A DNA stretch of 15,621 bases from UMGS1470 sp051889215 (GTDB lineage: Bacteria; Bacillota; Clostridia; Christensenellales; UBA1242): the NCBI GenBank assembly GCA_051889215.1, contig JBJFDC010000021.1, positions 1 through 15,621 on the forward strand, given 5' to 3'. Every line of letters starts with the position of its first letter. The stretch's first letter is position 1. The notes under the pieces were generated by a model that saw nothing but the letters and a program-made list of their open reading frames with translations, made no database searches and had not been told where the DNA came from. Below are positions 1 to 7,718 of the stretch, in pieces. The position numbers and the translations under genes were made by a program.

Positions 1-2102
1 ATTGTAAAAGTCAGATTGCTTGGGTCAACGCCATCTCCTTCATCTTTAAGAAAATCGCCAATTTTCCAACGCGTGAAAATATAGGTGGTTGAATTGTATT
101 CAATTTGTCCGTTTTCATCAACCAAAGCGGAAAGTGTTATTGTGTCGCCAATATAATAATTTGTTTGACTTGGTGAAATTGTAATCTCTGTCATGCTTGG
201 ATTTGCTGGGGTGTTGTCAGACGAAACATTCCCGTCATATGTTAGCACAGTGAGTTTTAGTGGTGCTTTTTCAAAAACGACATAAACATTAAACTCATTT
301 CGTGGCATTGTGACAACATATGTGTTTGAAGAGGAGAGGAGGTCGGAATATTCATAAGTTCCATTGTCATTTCTTTGTCTTGTTGCATAAAAACCCTGAA
401 CCTTATATCCTGGATTTGGTGAGGCGGTCAACTGAATGTTCTGCTTGTATTCAAGATATTCAGTCGTATGTGAGACAGTGCCCATTGTTCCGTCATTCAC
501 ATAAACCCTCAAGAGATATTGTTCGGGAGCGAATTTTGCCTTTATGTGAATGTCTGAATCGGTCATCGAAATGTCGAAAGACATGTTGGTTGAAAGGATT
601 TCGTTTGTGTCAGCATTTATCCAACTCTCAAACACATATCCCATTTCTTGATTGATATTTGTTATCGCAATCGTATGCGACGTGTCATATTCAACATATT
701 GTTCAAAAGAATCAACAACACTTCCGTCAACAGACATCTCTGCTGCGTCGCTATGACTTTTTGTGACTTTGAGGAGATATTTGTTTATTGTGAAGTGTGC
801 ATAGTAGTTGGCGTCACTGATTACGTTTGACAATGTCCCCGATTTTCCAACGGTCGTTCCAGAACTATTTGATGCAGTGCTCCAACCGTCAAAAGTCCAA
901 CCTCGTTTTGTTTGTTCAGATGGAAATGTGACAGCATATTCAGGATATCGTGTTGTTTGAGTTGAGATTAGAGTTGTTCCCGTCTCATTATAAAAATTGA
1001 CGACAAACGTTTCATAAAAAACGCGGAGGGCAGGATATCCGTCATTATAGAACTCACTTGATGAACTCGGATATCCCCAAATTCTATTGGTTGTGTTGTC
1101 TGAAAAATTCCAAGTGTCCAGAGGTGATGCTTGAGTTTGAAGATTTGCCGCTGACACAACACTGCAATTTGTGATTGTTGCATTTTTGGTGTTGTTATAT
1201 TGATTGTTGATGAAATCGTTTCGGGAATTGCTTGCTTGTGTGCAAGTTCCTGTCAGAACGGCACAATTCTGAATTGTTCCGTTGTTTGGATATGCAACAA
1301 TGCCGCCAATTTTCCAATAACCACCATAAACATAGTGAGTGCCGCTTGAATAGCAATTGGATAGTGTTCCACCAGTTATGTTGCAAACAATGCCGCCCAC
1401 TCTTGAGTCGCCAGTTGCTGCGACATATGGCTGAACAGCACTGATGTTGGCATAGCAAAAGCAGTTGGAAATTGTTGCCGAACTGTTTGTCACAAGTCCT
1501 CCGATGAGAATATCGTAGGTTTGCAGACCAACATGTCTATCTGGTTTGGCATAAATTGTTCCCGAAACAAAACAACTGCTGACAACCGCAGAAGACGTTG
1601 CAGTGCAAGCAAGAGATGCAACAGCGTAGTCATATCTTTGGCCACTCACATTGATATCAACATCTTTAAAGCCGGAATTAATCCATGTTCCCGAAAGTTC
1701 TTTTGTCAGTGCAAACTGATATTGTGAACTCTCTGCGGTTAGCCCGCTTATCACATATCCTTGGCCATCATAATATCCCGCAAAAGTGTTCATTGGAACC
1801 CAATAGTGCTCGGACAAATCGATGTTTGTTGTTTGTTTATAAAAAGCAGTGTTCCATTGCGTGACGCCATTATTTATTTGCAGTGCCACATAGGCAAGTT
1901 TGGCAGCACTGTCAATGACATATGGATTGTTTTGTGTGCCTCCGCCAGATATGACGGCGGACGAGCAGTTGTCAGTCCAGTTTCCGCTTGCTGCTTCAAC
2001 TGACGAAATTTTGTTTGCAGACAACAAAAGCACACACCCGCAAAGTGTGAGCGAAAAGAAAAATATTATTGCAAAAGTCAGATTAATAATCTTTTTCTTC
2101 AT
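1..2102 (-). CDS. Secreted surface protein with GLUG-like and InlB-type repeats (3' end outside window)
   Basis: The frame is open from an ATG at 2102 to the left edge, giving 700 residues with no stop. A GGGGA SD-like stretch precedes the ATG. Residues 1-37 look like a signal peptide: KKK, a long hydrophobic core, then SVEA. Residues about 52-75 (GGGTQNNPYVIDSAAKLAYVA) are the usual lead-in of GLUG-type surface proteins. Residues 195-315 hold repeated GGIV..NNGTIQNC-like units, matching the GLUG motif. From about 365 the protein changes to InlB B-repeat-like modules (GWTFDGWST..., ANYYAHFTINKYLLKV, then MGYVFESW and KAKFAPEQYLLRV units). Such proteins are usually extracellular adhesins or cell-wall proteins, but the specific ligand cannot be inferred. 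Any C-terminal wall anchor would lie outside the window. Transcription is divergent from the M19 gene. The family assignment is a recognition call, the secretion call is strong and the function is unknown. Confidence 0.85.
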   Translation of the reverse strand, partial: MKKKIINLTFAIIFFFSLTLCGCVLLLSANKISSVEAASGNWTDNCSSAVISGGGTQNNPYVIDSAAKLAYVALQINNGVTQWNTAFYKQTTNIDLSEHYWVPMNTFAGYYDGQGYVISGLTAESSQYQFALTKELSGTWINSGFKDVDINVSGQRYDYAVASLACTATSSAVVSSCFVSGTIYAKPDRHVGLQTYDILIGGLVTNSSATISNCFCYANISAVQPYVAATGDSRVGGIVCNITGGTLSNCYSSGTHYVYGGYWKIGGIVAYPNNGTIQNCAVLTGTCTQASNSRNDFINNQYNNTKNATITNCSVVSAANLQTQASPLDTWNFSDNTTNRIWGYPSSSSEFYNDGYPALRVFYETFVVNFYNETGTTLISTQTTRYPEYAVTFPSEQTKRGWTFDGWSTASNSSGTTVGKSGTLSNVISDANYYAHFTINKYLLKVTKSHSDAAEMSVDGSVVDSFEQYVEYDTSHTIAITNINQEMGYVFESWINADTNEILSTNMSFDISMTDSDIHIKAKFAPEQYLLRVYVNDGTMGTVSHTTEYLEYKQNIQLTASPNPGYKVQGFYATRQRNDNGTYEYSDLLSSSNTYVVTMPRNEFNVYVVFEKAPLKLTVLTYDGNVSSDNTPANPSMTEITISPSQTNYYIGDTITLSALVDENGQIEYNSTTYIFTRWKIGDFLKDEGDGVDPSNLTFT

Positions 2103-2155
2103 TTTTTGTCCCCAAGCAAAAAATCTTTTCATTAGTTTAAATATATATATAATAA

Positions 2156-2183
2156 TTTATACCATCATGCGCGTTTTGTGCAA
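2156..2183 (-). promoter_or_regulatory. Possible sigma-A promoter of the surface protein gene
   Basis: On the minus strand, TTGCAC (2178-2183) and TATAAA (2156-2161) are separated by 16 bp, about 50 bp before the ATG. The -10 matches 5 of 6 bases but the -35 only its first three. The region is very AT-rich, so chance matches are likely. No other feature is visible in the 154-bp divergent spacer 2103-2256. Confidence 0.3.
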
Positions 2184-2256
2184 ATAAAAATAGTGTATTA
2201 GAAAAAATAATAGTGATATTTTTCACACAAAAAAATGAATAATCATAAACAACCAA

Positions 2257-3102
2257 GTGAAAATATGTGATTGTCATAACGACTTTTTTGGCGAACTAAA
2301 AATAGAAAAACTGCAGAAATACGTTGATGAGTGTTCTCAAGCGGGTGTGAAATTTTTGAGCGGTTCATATTGGACGACAAAAAGAGTAGGCGATATTTTT
2401 GCTGACATAACAAATCGAAAAATGATGATAACAAATCCAAAATGTTTTGTTTTGCACATCGAAGATTTGTCGTTCATAAAAGACCAAAATTCGCTCCAAA
2501 ATCTGATTGATTTAAAGCCATTTTCGTGCTCTTTGACATGGAATTTTGACAACGAATTTGCCGGTGGAAGTTATGGGGAGAAAACACTGACAAAAAGAGG
2601 TAAAAAACTAATACAAAAACTTCAAGAAAACAGCATTTTATTGGATTTGGCACATCTCAACAAAAAATCGTTTTTTGATGCGGCAGATTTAACAAAATAT
2701 CCGCCATATATTTCTCATGCTGGATTTTGTTTTATTCACGATGACAAAAGGAATATAGACGAAGAACAAATCAAATTTATTGTTGAAAATAACGGATTTA
2801 TGGGAATGTTTTTTTATGACAAATTAAGCATGGAAAAGCATGGAAATTTGCGTGAATTTTCTGTTGAAAATATCGCACAAAATATTGCGTGTTTTGTGGA
2901 TAAATTTGGGTGCGAAAACATTGGCATTGGAAGTGATTTTTATGGCATTGAGTGCCCGCCAAAAAACCTAAATAATTATGAACAATTTAAAAACTTAAAA
3001 AGCCAATTAAAAAACTTGGGAATGACCGATTTTGAGATTGAAAAAATTTTCTATAAAAACCTCCAAACCTATTTGAAAAAGACTTGCGTTGTTATAAAAT
3101 AA
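2257..3102 (+). CDS. Peptidase family M19 (membrane/renal-type dipeptidase homologue)
   Basis: This 281-residue protein has the order of metal ligands expected of the M19 dipeptidases, zinc enzymes that hydrolyse dipeptides: H7 and D9 (CDCHND), E69 (LHIED), H133 (LDLAHLN), H154 (YISHAGF) and D227 (IGIGSDFYG). KRNIDEEQI (164-172) matches the conserved RN...EQI segment after the second histidine. The second histidine sits in SHAG where most members have SHSN. There is no signal peptide, so the enzyme is probably cytoplasmic. The length suits the short bacterial members. The start is GTG at 2257: an in-frame TGA at 2236-2238 excludes any ATG upstream, and the SD is not recognisable. The glycosylase gene starts 6 bp after its stop, so the two are probably one transcript. 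Family call is firm, physiological substrate unknown. Confidence 0.88.
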   Translation: MKICDCHNDFFGELKIEKLQKYVDECSQAGVKFLSGSYWTTKRVGDIFADITNRKMMITNPKCFVLHIEDLSFIKDQNSLQNLIDLKPFSCSLTWNFDNEFAGGSYGEKTLTKRGKKLIQKLQENSILLDLAHLNKKSFFDAADLTKYPPYISHAGFCFIHDDKRNIDEEQIKFIVENNGFMGMFFYDKLSMEKHGNLREFSVENIAQNIACFVDKFGCENIGIGSDFYGIECPPKNLNNYEQFKNLKSQLKNLGMTDFEIEKIFYKNLQTYLKKTCVVIK

Positions 3103-3108
3103 AGCTAT

Positions 3109-3612
3109 ATGAAAATAACAGACCAAAACTTTTTTAATAAATCGGCTTGTGAACTTGCCCCGCTTCTTTTGGGCAAGATTCTTTGTCGCAGAAAAGACGG
3201 GCAAGTCATTCGGTCGCGAATAACAGAAGTGGAAGCATACTGTGGGGAAGAGGACTCGGCTTGTCATTCTGCTCGCGGAAAAACGGAGCGCACAAAAGTT
3301 ATGTGGGAGCAGGGTGGAACGGCGTATGTTTATCTTTGCTATGGAATGCACCACATGCTCAATATTGTTTGTGCGGGCAGCAGACCCGAGGCGGTTCTCA
3401 TTCGTGGGGTGGAAGGTGCGAAAGGTCCGGGGAGGGTCACCAAAAAATTTGATATAACTCGTGCCCAAAATGGAACCGACCTAAAAAAATCAAGCGAAAT
3501 TTGGCTTGAAGATGCTCAAGCAGTGACGACTTTTCATAAAGGTCCACGCATTGGAATTGATTATGCACGTGAACCCGATAAATCCGCTCCTCTTCGTTTT
3601 TGGCTTGATTAA
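3109..3612 (+). CDS. DNA-3-methyladenine glycosylase, AAG/MPG family
   Basis: This 167-residue protein is a base-excision repair enzyme of the alkyladenine DNA glycosylase family, which removes alkylated purines from DNA. ITEVEAYCGEEDSACH (38-53) is the catalytic segment. By alignment with human AAG (E125, Y127, H136), the general base is E42, with Y44 and H53 also conserved. TAYVYLCYGMHHMLNIV (71-87), PEAVLIRG (93-100), GPGRVTKKFDIT (106-117) and the closing GPRIGIDYA segment (145-153) are family blocks in the right order. It is somewhat shorter than the usual 190-200 residues but looks complete. The start is ATG with a poor SD, 6 bp after the M19 stop, so translation may be coupled. No obvious functional link joins the two genes. 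The only hairpin after the stop (3657-3682) has its good T-tract on the opposite strand. Confidence 0.93.
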   Translation: MKITDQNFFNKSACELAPLLLGKILCRRKDGQVIRSRITEVEAYCGEEDSACHSARGKTERTKVMWEQGGTAYVYLCYGMHHMLNIVCAGSRPEAVLIRGVEGAKGPGRVTKKFDITRAQNGTDLKKSSEIWLEDAQAVTTFHKGPRIGIDYAREPDKSAPLRFWLD

Positions 3613-3648
3613 CTCAAAAAATCACGAAAATATAGAAAACATATTTGA

Positions 3649-3682
3649 ATAAAAAAAATCTCAAGCCACATGGTTTGAGATT
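3649..3682 (-). terminator. Intrinsic terminator of tRNA-Asn
   Basis: An 11-bp stem (AATCTCAAGCC with GGTTTGAGATT, one G:U pair) has a 4-base loop at 3668-3671. Read on the minus strand it lies 4 bp past the tRNA CCA end and is followed by a run of eight T. In the plus direction it is followed only by GTTTT, so it may also weakly end the glycosylase transcript. Confidence 0.85.
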
Positions 3683-3686
3683 GTTT

Positions 3687-3761
3687 TGGCTCCCCAGGTC
3701 CGGTTCGAACGGACGACCTACCGGTTAACAGCCGGTTGCTCCACCGCTGAGCTACTGAGGA
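3687..3761 (-). tRNA. tRNA-Asn (anticodon GUU), CCA encoded
   Basis: The 75-nt minus-strand sequence folds as a tRNA. The acceptor stem TCCTCAG pairs with CTGGGGA over 7 pairs with one G:U, followed by discriminator G and a genomic CCA. The D-arm contains TAGCTCAGCGGTGGAGCA. The anticodon arm CCGGCTGTTAACCGG has the loop CTGTTAA, so the anticodon is GTT (Asn). The T-arm is GTCCG-TTCGAAC-CGGAC. It has its own promoter and terminator, so it appears to be a single-gene unit. Confidence 0.97.
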
Positions 3762-3782
3762 TCATCTTTTGAAGACTTTTTC

Positions 3783-3811
3783 ATGTTAACAAATTCATGC
3801 TTTGTTGTCAA
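3783..3811 (-). promoter_or_regulatory. Sigma-A promoter of tRNA-Asn
   Basis: On the minus strand, a perfect TTGACA (3806-3811), a 17-bp spacer and TAACAT (3783-3788, 4 of 6) lie just upstream of the tRNA. The predicted start near 3776 gives a leader of about 15 nt. It is divergent from the promoter at 3871-3899. Confidence 0.65.
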
Positions 3812-3870
3812 TAGAATTTTATATTTTTTTTCATGTTTTTTGCACTCGTTTATTTATGTTTTTATTATGT

Positions 3871-3899
3871 TTGACAAAAGATGGATATTTCACTATATT
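3871..3899 (+). promoter_or_regulatory. Strong sigma-A promoter of the FN3-like membrane protein gene
   Basis: TTGACA (3871-3876), exactly 17 bp, then TATATT (3894-3899). The predicted transcription start near 3906 leaves a leader of about 30 nt to the GTG at 3937, with GAGGG at 3928-3932. This placement excludes any translation start upstream of the promoter, although the frame stays open back to 3802. Confidence 0.8.
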
Positions 3900-3936
3900 A
3901 AAATTAATAATAACACAAACAAAATGTGAGGGAAGT

Positions 3937-5130
3937 GTGGAAGAAGAAAAGAAAGAAAATTTGGGAAATGTTGGGGGACAAAAAAAATTGCCTCCTCGTC
4001 CAATGCCTCCACGCCCACCAATGATGAGAAAGCAAATTGTTGTTGAGGGCATTCCTGAAGAACAAAAACGAGAAGTTGAGGTTGAACAAAGGCCGCAACA
4101 GGAAGAAATTAAACCTGTTGAACAACAAAATATTGAAAAAACCGAGACAAGAAAAGAGGTTGAAGTCAATCAACCCCTTCAAATGGCAGCAAAGTCAAAT
4201 TCAACAACAAAAGTTGACAAAGAAAAAGCTGAAAAAAGAACTCACCAAAGAGCATCGAGCAAGTTCAATAAAAAGAAATTTTGGCTGATTTTGTGCGGTG
4301 TTGTTGCAGGGGTTGGGCTCGTTGTTGGACTTGTGTTTGTCATTATTTCGCTTCTTCCCGCAAAGCCACTTGACACGCCAAAAAATCTCATGATTTCGCA
4401 ATATGACGACATTGTTTATGTGACGTGCAGCGAAGTTTCTGGCGCAAGCAAATATATCTTTGAAATTGACGGGAAAAAATATGATAGCAAAACCCCATCT
4501 CTTGATTTGTCAAGACTTGTTGAACCAAAACAATATTCGATTAGGGTTTATGCAACTGGCGACAAAAACGGAAGTTTGAGCGGAGCATCAAAATCAATAA
4601 CATATGATTTGCGAAAAGCATTGCAAATGCCTGTAATTCATTTTTATGAAAGCGGGTCAAGTGTGATTTGTTGGGCTGAAATCCAAGATGCAACAAGTTA
4701 TGAATTGTTTTATAACAACTCCAGCAAAAACATCGGCAATGTTTTGGAGTTTGACCTAAACACATTGGGCGGAGGAGAATATACGGTTCAAGTGCGTGCA
4801 AAAACCACAAAATCCGGATATGTTGAAAGTGCTTGTTCAAACACCTTGCAATTTGCTGTTTATGAAAAGTTGCAAGGCATTGCTGGAAGAGTTTTGGAAA
4901 ATGGAAAAATCGAGATAAGCAAAGTCAAAAATGCATCGAGTTATGTTGTGACAATCAATGACAAAACGTTTGGAGTTGCAAGGTTTGATGAAGAAAAATA
5001 TGTTGTTGATTTGAGTGTTGCGGGGATTGCCCCAAGCACTGTTATAACCTACTTCAAAATTGAAGCGGTCGGTGAAAATTATTTTGTTTCAAACAGTGCC
5101 GAACTTGATACTTCAGTTCATCAAGCATAA
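3937..5130 (+). CDS. Unrecognised bitopic membrane protein: proline-rich/charged N-terminus, one TM segment, FN3-like repeats
   Basis: I do not recognise this 397-residue protein as a named family. Residues 1-110 are charged and low-complexity: acidic and lysine-rich, a proline block (KKLPPRPMPPRPPMM, 16-30), then glutamine/glutamate-rich sequence. NKKK is followed by a hydrophobic span at about 115-139. The basic flank before the span suggests the N-terminus is inside and residues 140-397 outside. The outer part holds about three beta-rich units (147-225, 230-305, 311-390) with features such as DATSYELFYN and GEYTVQVRAKT, resembling fibronectin type III modules of bacterial extracellular proteins. 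I choose GTG 3937 because SD GAGGG precedes it and the sigma-A promoter lies just upstream. The frame opens further upstream, but that extension overlaps the promoter. The gene sits directly before gerA, separated by a terminator. A link to germination is only inferred from this position. Confidence 0.8.
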   Translation: MEEEKKENLGNVGGQKKLPPRPMPPRPPMMRKQIVVEGIPEEQKREVEVEQRPQQEEIKPVEQQNIEKTETRKEVEVNQPLQMAAKSNSTTKVDKEKAEKRTHQRASSKFNKKKFWLILCGVVAGVGLVVGLVFVIISLLPAKPLDTPKNLMISQYDDIVYVTCSEVSGASKYIFEIDGKKYDSKTPSLDLSRLVEPKQYSIRVYATGDKNGSLSGASKSITYDLRKALQMPVIHFYESGSSVICWAEIQDATSYELFYNNSSKNIGNVLEFDLNTLGGGEYTVQVRAKTTKSGYVESACSNTLQFAVYEKLQGIAGRVLENGKIEISKVKNASSYVVTINDKTFGVARFDEEKYVVDLSVAGIAPSTVITYFKIEAVGENYFVSNSAELDTSVHQA

Positions 5131-5153
5131 ATAATTTTATAAAAAACATACTA
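5125..5153 (+). promoter_or_regulatory. Sigma-G-like (forespore) promoter before gerA
   Basis: GCATA (5125-5129), 17 bp, then CATACTA (5147-5153). CATACTA is identical to the published Bacillus sigma-G -10 consensus, and AGCATA fits the -35 consensus TGAATA in 4 of 6 positions. Receptor operons of the gerA class are known forespore sigma-G targets. The predicted transcript would start near 5160, at the SD itself. The call rests on motif and context only. Confidence 0.5.
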
Positions 5154-5175
5154 ACAAAAAGGAGTATGTTTTTTT
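5141..5175 (+). terminator. Intrinsic terminator of the FN3-like gene, overlapping the gerA ribosome binding site
   Basis: AAAAAACATACT (5141-5152) pairs with AGTATGTTTTTT (5163-5174) around a 10-base loop. The right arm ends in seven T (5169-5175). The gerA SD AAGGAG (5159-5164) lies partly in the loop and partly at the base of the right arm, and the gerA TTG start is the end of the T-tract. Confidence 0.8.
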
Positions 5176-6637
5176 GTTGAAAACTCAAAATTCTGCGAAA
5201 ATTAACAAAAAATTGCGTGAATTTCAAGAAAATTTGCAAAATAATCCCGATTTGGTTGCAAGGGATATTTCTGTCTGCGGGAAATTGATTGGCGTTGTTT
5301 TTCTCAAAAGCATGACTGACCAAAAGCTGATTTCAGAGAGTGTGATTGCACCAATTTTGGAAGTGACCGACAAAAATGAATTGACGATATCAAGTTTAAA
5401 AAATTCAGTTCTTCAAAACATGACGTGCCAAACAATGCAAAACTTTTCCGAAGCGCTCAAGGCAGTTGTTGAAAACAATGTCGTCATTTTTGTTGATGGC
5501 GAAAGTTCGTATTTGAAAATTGATGCAGAAGAGTTCACTTCAAGGCAACCTTCTGAACCTCCGACATCTTCTGTTCTTCGAGGTCCAAGAGAAGGGTTTA
5601 CCGAAAACATCAAGACAAACATATCCATGATTCGAAGACGATTAAAAAGTGACAAGTTGGTTCTGAAGAATCTCTTTGTCGGGAAATATTCAAACACCCA
5701 AGTGAGCATTATGTATCTCAATGGCGTTGCTGACAAAAAAATTTTGAAGCAAATTGAAAAACAAATTAAAAAAATTGATATTGACGGCATTGTGTCGTCA
5801 TACTACATTGAATGTTTTTTAGAACAGCGTCCATATTCTCTTTTCAAGCAGGTTGGGTCGAGTGAAAAGCCAGACATCATATGTGCGAAAATATTGGAAG
5901 GTCGTGTTGCCATCTTGGTTGACAACAGTCCGATTGTGCTCACTCTTCCGTTCATTTATGCCGAAGAAGTTCAAGATGTAAATGATTATTATGGGAGATT
6001 TTATTATGCGACCTATATGCGTTGGGTTAGAATTTTGGGTTTGTTTATGGCGGTTATCGTGCCGGGGGCATATCTTGCAATGCGGCTTTATCACTACAAA
6101 ATTATTCCACTAAAATTTTTGATTACGATAAGCAACTCCAATCAGGGCTTGCCATTCACGCCATTTATTGAACTTTTGTTTATTCTTATTCTGTTCGAAA
6201 TTCTTTATGAGGTGAGTTTGAGACTCCCAAAATTTTTGGGGCTTGCGACAAGTATTGTTGGCGCATTAATTTTGGGGGACACTGGGGTTAAGGCGGGTCT
6301 CATTTCGCCGCCTGGTGTCATGATTATTGCAATGAGCATTATTGCGGTTTACACAATTCCCGACCAAAACATGCAGTTGAGTCTGATAAGGTTGATTTTT
6401 TTGCTTTTGGGCGGCACGCTTGGATTTTGGGGAATGATTGCTGGAATAATTTATTTTTGCAACTATATGAATGAACTCAACTCCTATTCTGCGCCTTATC
6501 TTGCACCAATCTCTCCACATATAAGAAACGACCGAAAAGATGCGATGATGAAAGCGCCACTAAAAGAAATGACAACACGTCCAAAAGCGTTCAAAAATGT
6601 GAATAAAGTGAGGTTGAAAGATGACGACAAAAAGTGA
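5174..6637 (+). CDS. gerA: Spore germinant receptor subunit A (GerA family)
   Basis: This 487-residue protein is the A subunit of a nutrient germinant receptor, located in the inner spore membrane, where it senses germinants and triggers ion release. The soluble N-terminal region (about 1-280) contains the family signature GPREGFTENIKTNISMIRRR (137-156) and the linked segment ILVDNSPIVLTLPF (247-260). The membrane region (about 285-430) shows the typical RWVRILGLFMAVIVPGAYLA segment, LPFTPFIELL (326-335) and ALILGDTGVKAGLISPPGVM (364-383). The tail ending RPKAF is usual. The length is normal for the family. The start is TTG 5174, chosen because SD AAGGAG lies 9 nt before it; TTG 5177 is the alternative, and the ATG at 5166 is out of frame and closed at once by a stop. 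The gene overlaps gerB by 17 nt. Family identity is near certain; the germinant cannot be read from sequence. Confidence 0.96.
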   Translation: MLKTQNSAKINKKLREFQENLQNNPDLVARDISVCGKLIGVVFLKSMTDQKLISESVIAPILEVTDKNELTISSLKNSVLQNMTCQTMQNFSEALKAVVENNVVIFVDGESSYLKIDAEEFTSRQPSEPPTSSVLRGPREGFTENIKTNISMIRRRLKSDKLVLKNLFVGKYSNTQVSIMYLNGVADKKILKQIEKQIKKIDIDGIVSSYYIECFLEQRPYSLFKQVGSSEKPDIICAKILEGRVAILVDNSPIVLTLPFIYAEEVQDVNDYYGRFYYATYMRWVRILGLFMAVIVPGAYLAMRLYHYKIIPLKFLITISNSNQGLPFTPFIELLFILILFEILYEVSLRLPKFLGLATSIVGALILGDTGVKAGLISPPGVMIIAMSIIAVYTIPDQNMQLSLIRLIFLLLGGTLGFWGMIAGIIYFCNYMNELNSYSAPYLAPISPHIRNDRKDAMMKAPLKEMTTRPKAFKNVNKVRLKDDDKK

Positions 6638-7718
6638 AATCAGCACCAGACAACTCGGCATCATGATATTTTATGCTTTTTGCGGGTTGAAGTTTATTAA
6701 CCTTGCATCTTTGGTTTATCAAAAAATTGAAGATGTGGCATTTGTCGTTATATTGTTTTTGGCACTTGTTGATGTTTTGGTGTTTTTGTTGATTTTGGTT
6801 TTTATAAAGCGGCATCCGGGAGTGTCATTCTATCAGTATTTGTCGAGTAAGATTGGCGTGATTTGTGCAAAAATAATTTATTTTTTGATTTTTTTCTATT
6901 ATTTGATGCGTTTTTCATCATTTATTTCGGCAAACTATGAGTTTTTGCGAGATGCAATATTTTCAACTGCTGGAAAATATTTTTATCTTTCAATCATAAT
7001 TCCTGTCGTTGTCGCGCTTGGATTTTCATCAATGAAAGCATTTTCGAGAACGTGTGAGTTCTTTTTTCTGATTGCAATCTCTGGCTTTTTGCTCTGCGTT
7101 GCTTTGGGATATTTTTCAGGGTCATTTTCATTGCCATATTTAAGTCTTGACACAACTGCCAGTGAGTTTTTTTCTGTTTCGCTGGATTTTAATTATTGGT
7201 TTGGCAACAGTTTGTTTTTGTTGCTTTTTATGGATAAAATCAAAGTTGAAAAAAATTTTTTGAGAAGTTCAATATTTTTTACCATTTTTTCTTTTGTATG
7301 TGTCATTATTTTTGTTTTTTGTTTTTATGGAGTTTTTGGCAGAACTTCTTTTATTCATCACTACACAATCTATGACGTCGCGGTTTTTGGCCCAGAGGCA
7401 CTTGATGTTGGAAGACTTGATTTCATTCCAGTGATAACAATGATGTTTTTTATTATTTTGCAAAGCGGGATTATGTTTCGTGCGGTTTTGATTAGTCTTG
7501 AAGATTTTTGCGATGCGAAGCACGAAAGAAATGTCGGGAGTGTCGTGATTTGTGTGCTTGCGAGTTTGGCGCTAATATATTTCTTTTTTATCAATGAAGA
7601 CAAGACATTTTCCTTTTTCCAAGGTTGGTTCAAGTGGCTGTCACTGATTTTGGCATTTGTTTTTCCAATTTTGCTTTTGTTTGATATCCGAAAGCGAAGG
7701 AGGAAAAATGAAAAATAA
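6621..7718 (+). CDS. gerB: Spore germinant receptor subunit B (GerAB/APC-type transporter)
   Basis: This 365-residue, very hydrophobic protein belongs to the spore germination family within the amino acid/polyamine/cation (APC) transporter superfamily. It is the B subunit of the receptor and is expected to bind the germinant in the membrane. It starts with the typical STRQLGIMIFYAFCG segment (about 8-22) and has roughly ten hydrophobic segments up to about residue 357. Family-like points are FIKRHPGVSFYQYLSSKIG (61-79), FRAVLISLEDF and a basic tail RKRRRKNEK. The start is ATG 6621 with GAGG 8 nt upstream, inside the end of gerA. It overlaps gerC by 11 nt, so the three subunits are probably translationally coupled. 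The coding strand is strikingly T-rich, which reflects the Phe/Leu/Ile content of the membrane spans. Confidence 0.95.
   Translation: MTTKSEISTRQLGIMIFYAFCGLKFINLASLVYQKIEDVAFVVILFLALVDVLVFLLILVFIKRHPGVSFYQYLSSKIGVICAKIIYFLIFFYYLMRFSSFISANYEFLRDAIFSTAGKYFYLSIIIPVVVALGFSSMKAFSRTCEFFFLIAISGFLLCVALGYFSGSFSLPYLSLDTTASEFFSVSLDFNYWFGNSLFLLLFMDKIKVEKNFLRSSIFFTIFSFVCVIIFVFCFYGVFGRTSFIHHYTIYDVAVFGPEALDVGRLDFIPVITMMFFIILQSGIMFRAVLISLEDFCDAKHERNVGSVVICVLASLALIYFFFINEDKTFSFFQGWFKWLSLILAFVFPILLLFDIRKRRRKNEK

Noticed and set aside
1..2084. Near-identical 17-bp stretches at 1-17 and 2068-2084
   Set aside because: Both fall inside the same coding sequence and encode similar short peptides (NLTFT and NLTFA). 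One pair of 17-mers with a mismatch is not enough to call a repeat.
3802..3936. N-terminal extension of the FN3-like protein (frame open from a TTG at 3802)
   Set aside because: It spans the TTGACA-17-TATATT promoter and has no SD at its start, while GTG 3937 has GAGGG 4 nt upstream.
5166..5180. ATG at 5166 as the gerA start
   Set aside because: It is in another frame and meets TGA after four codons.
7657..7707. Longer gerC reading frame starting inside gerB
   Set aside because: No SD and deep overlap with gerB; AAGGAGG marks ATG 7708.
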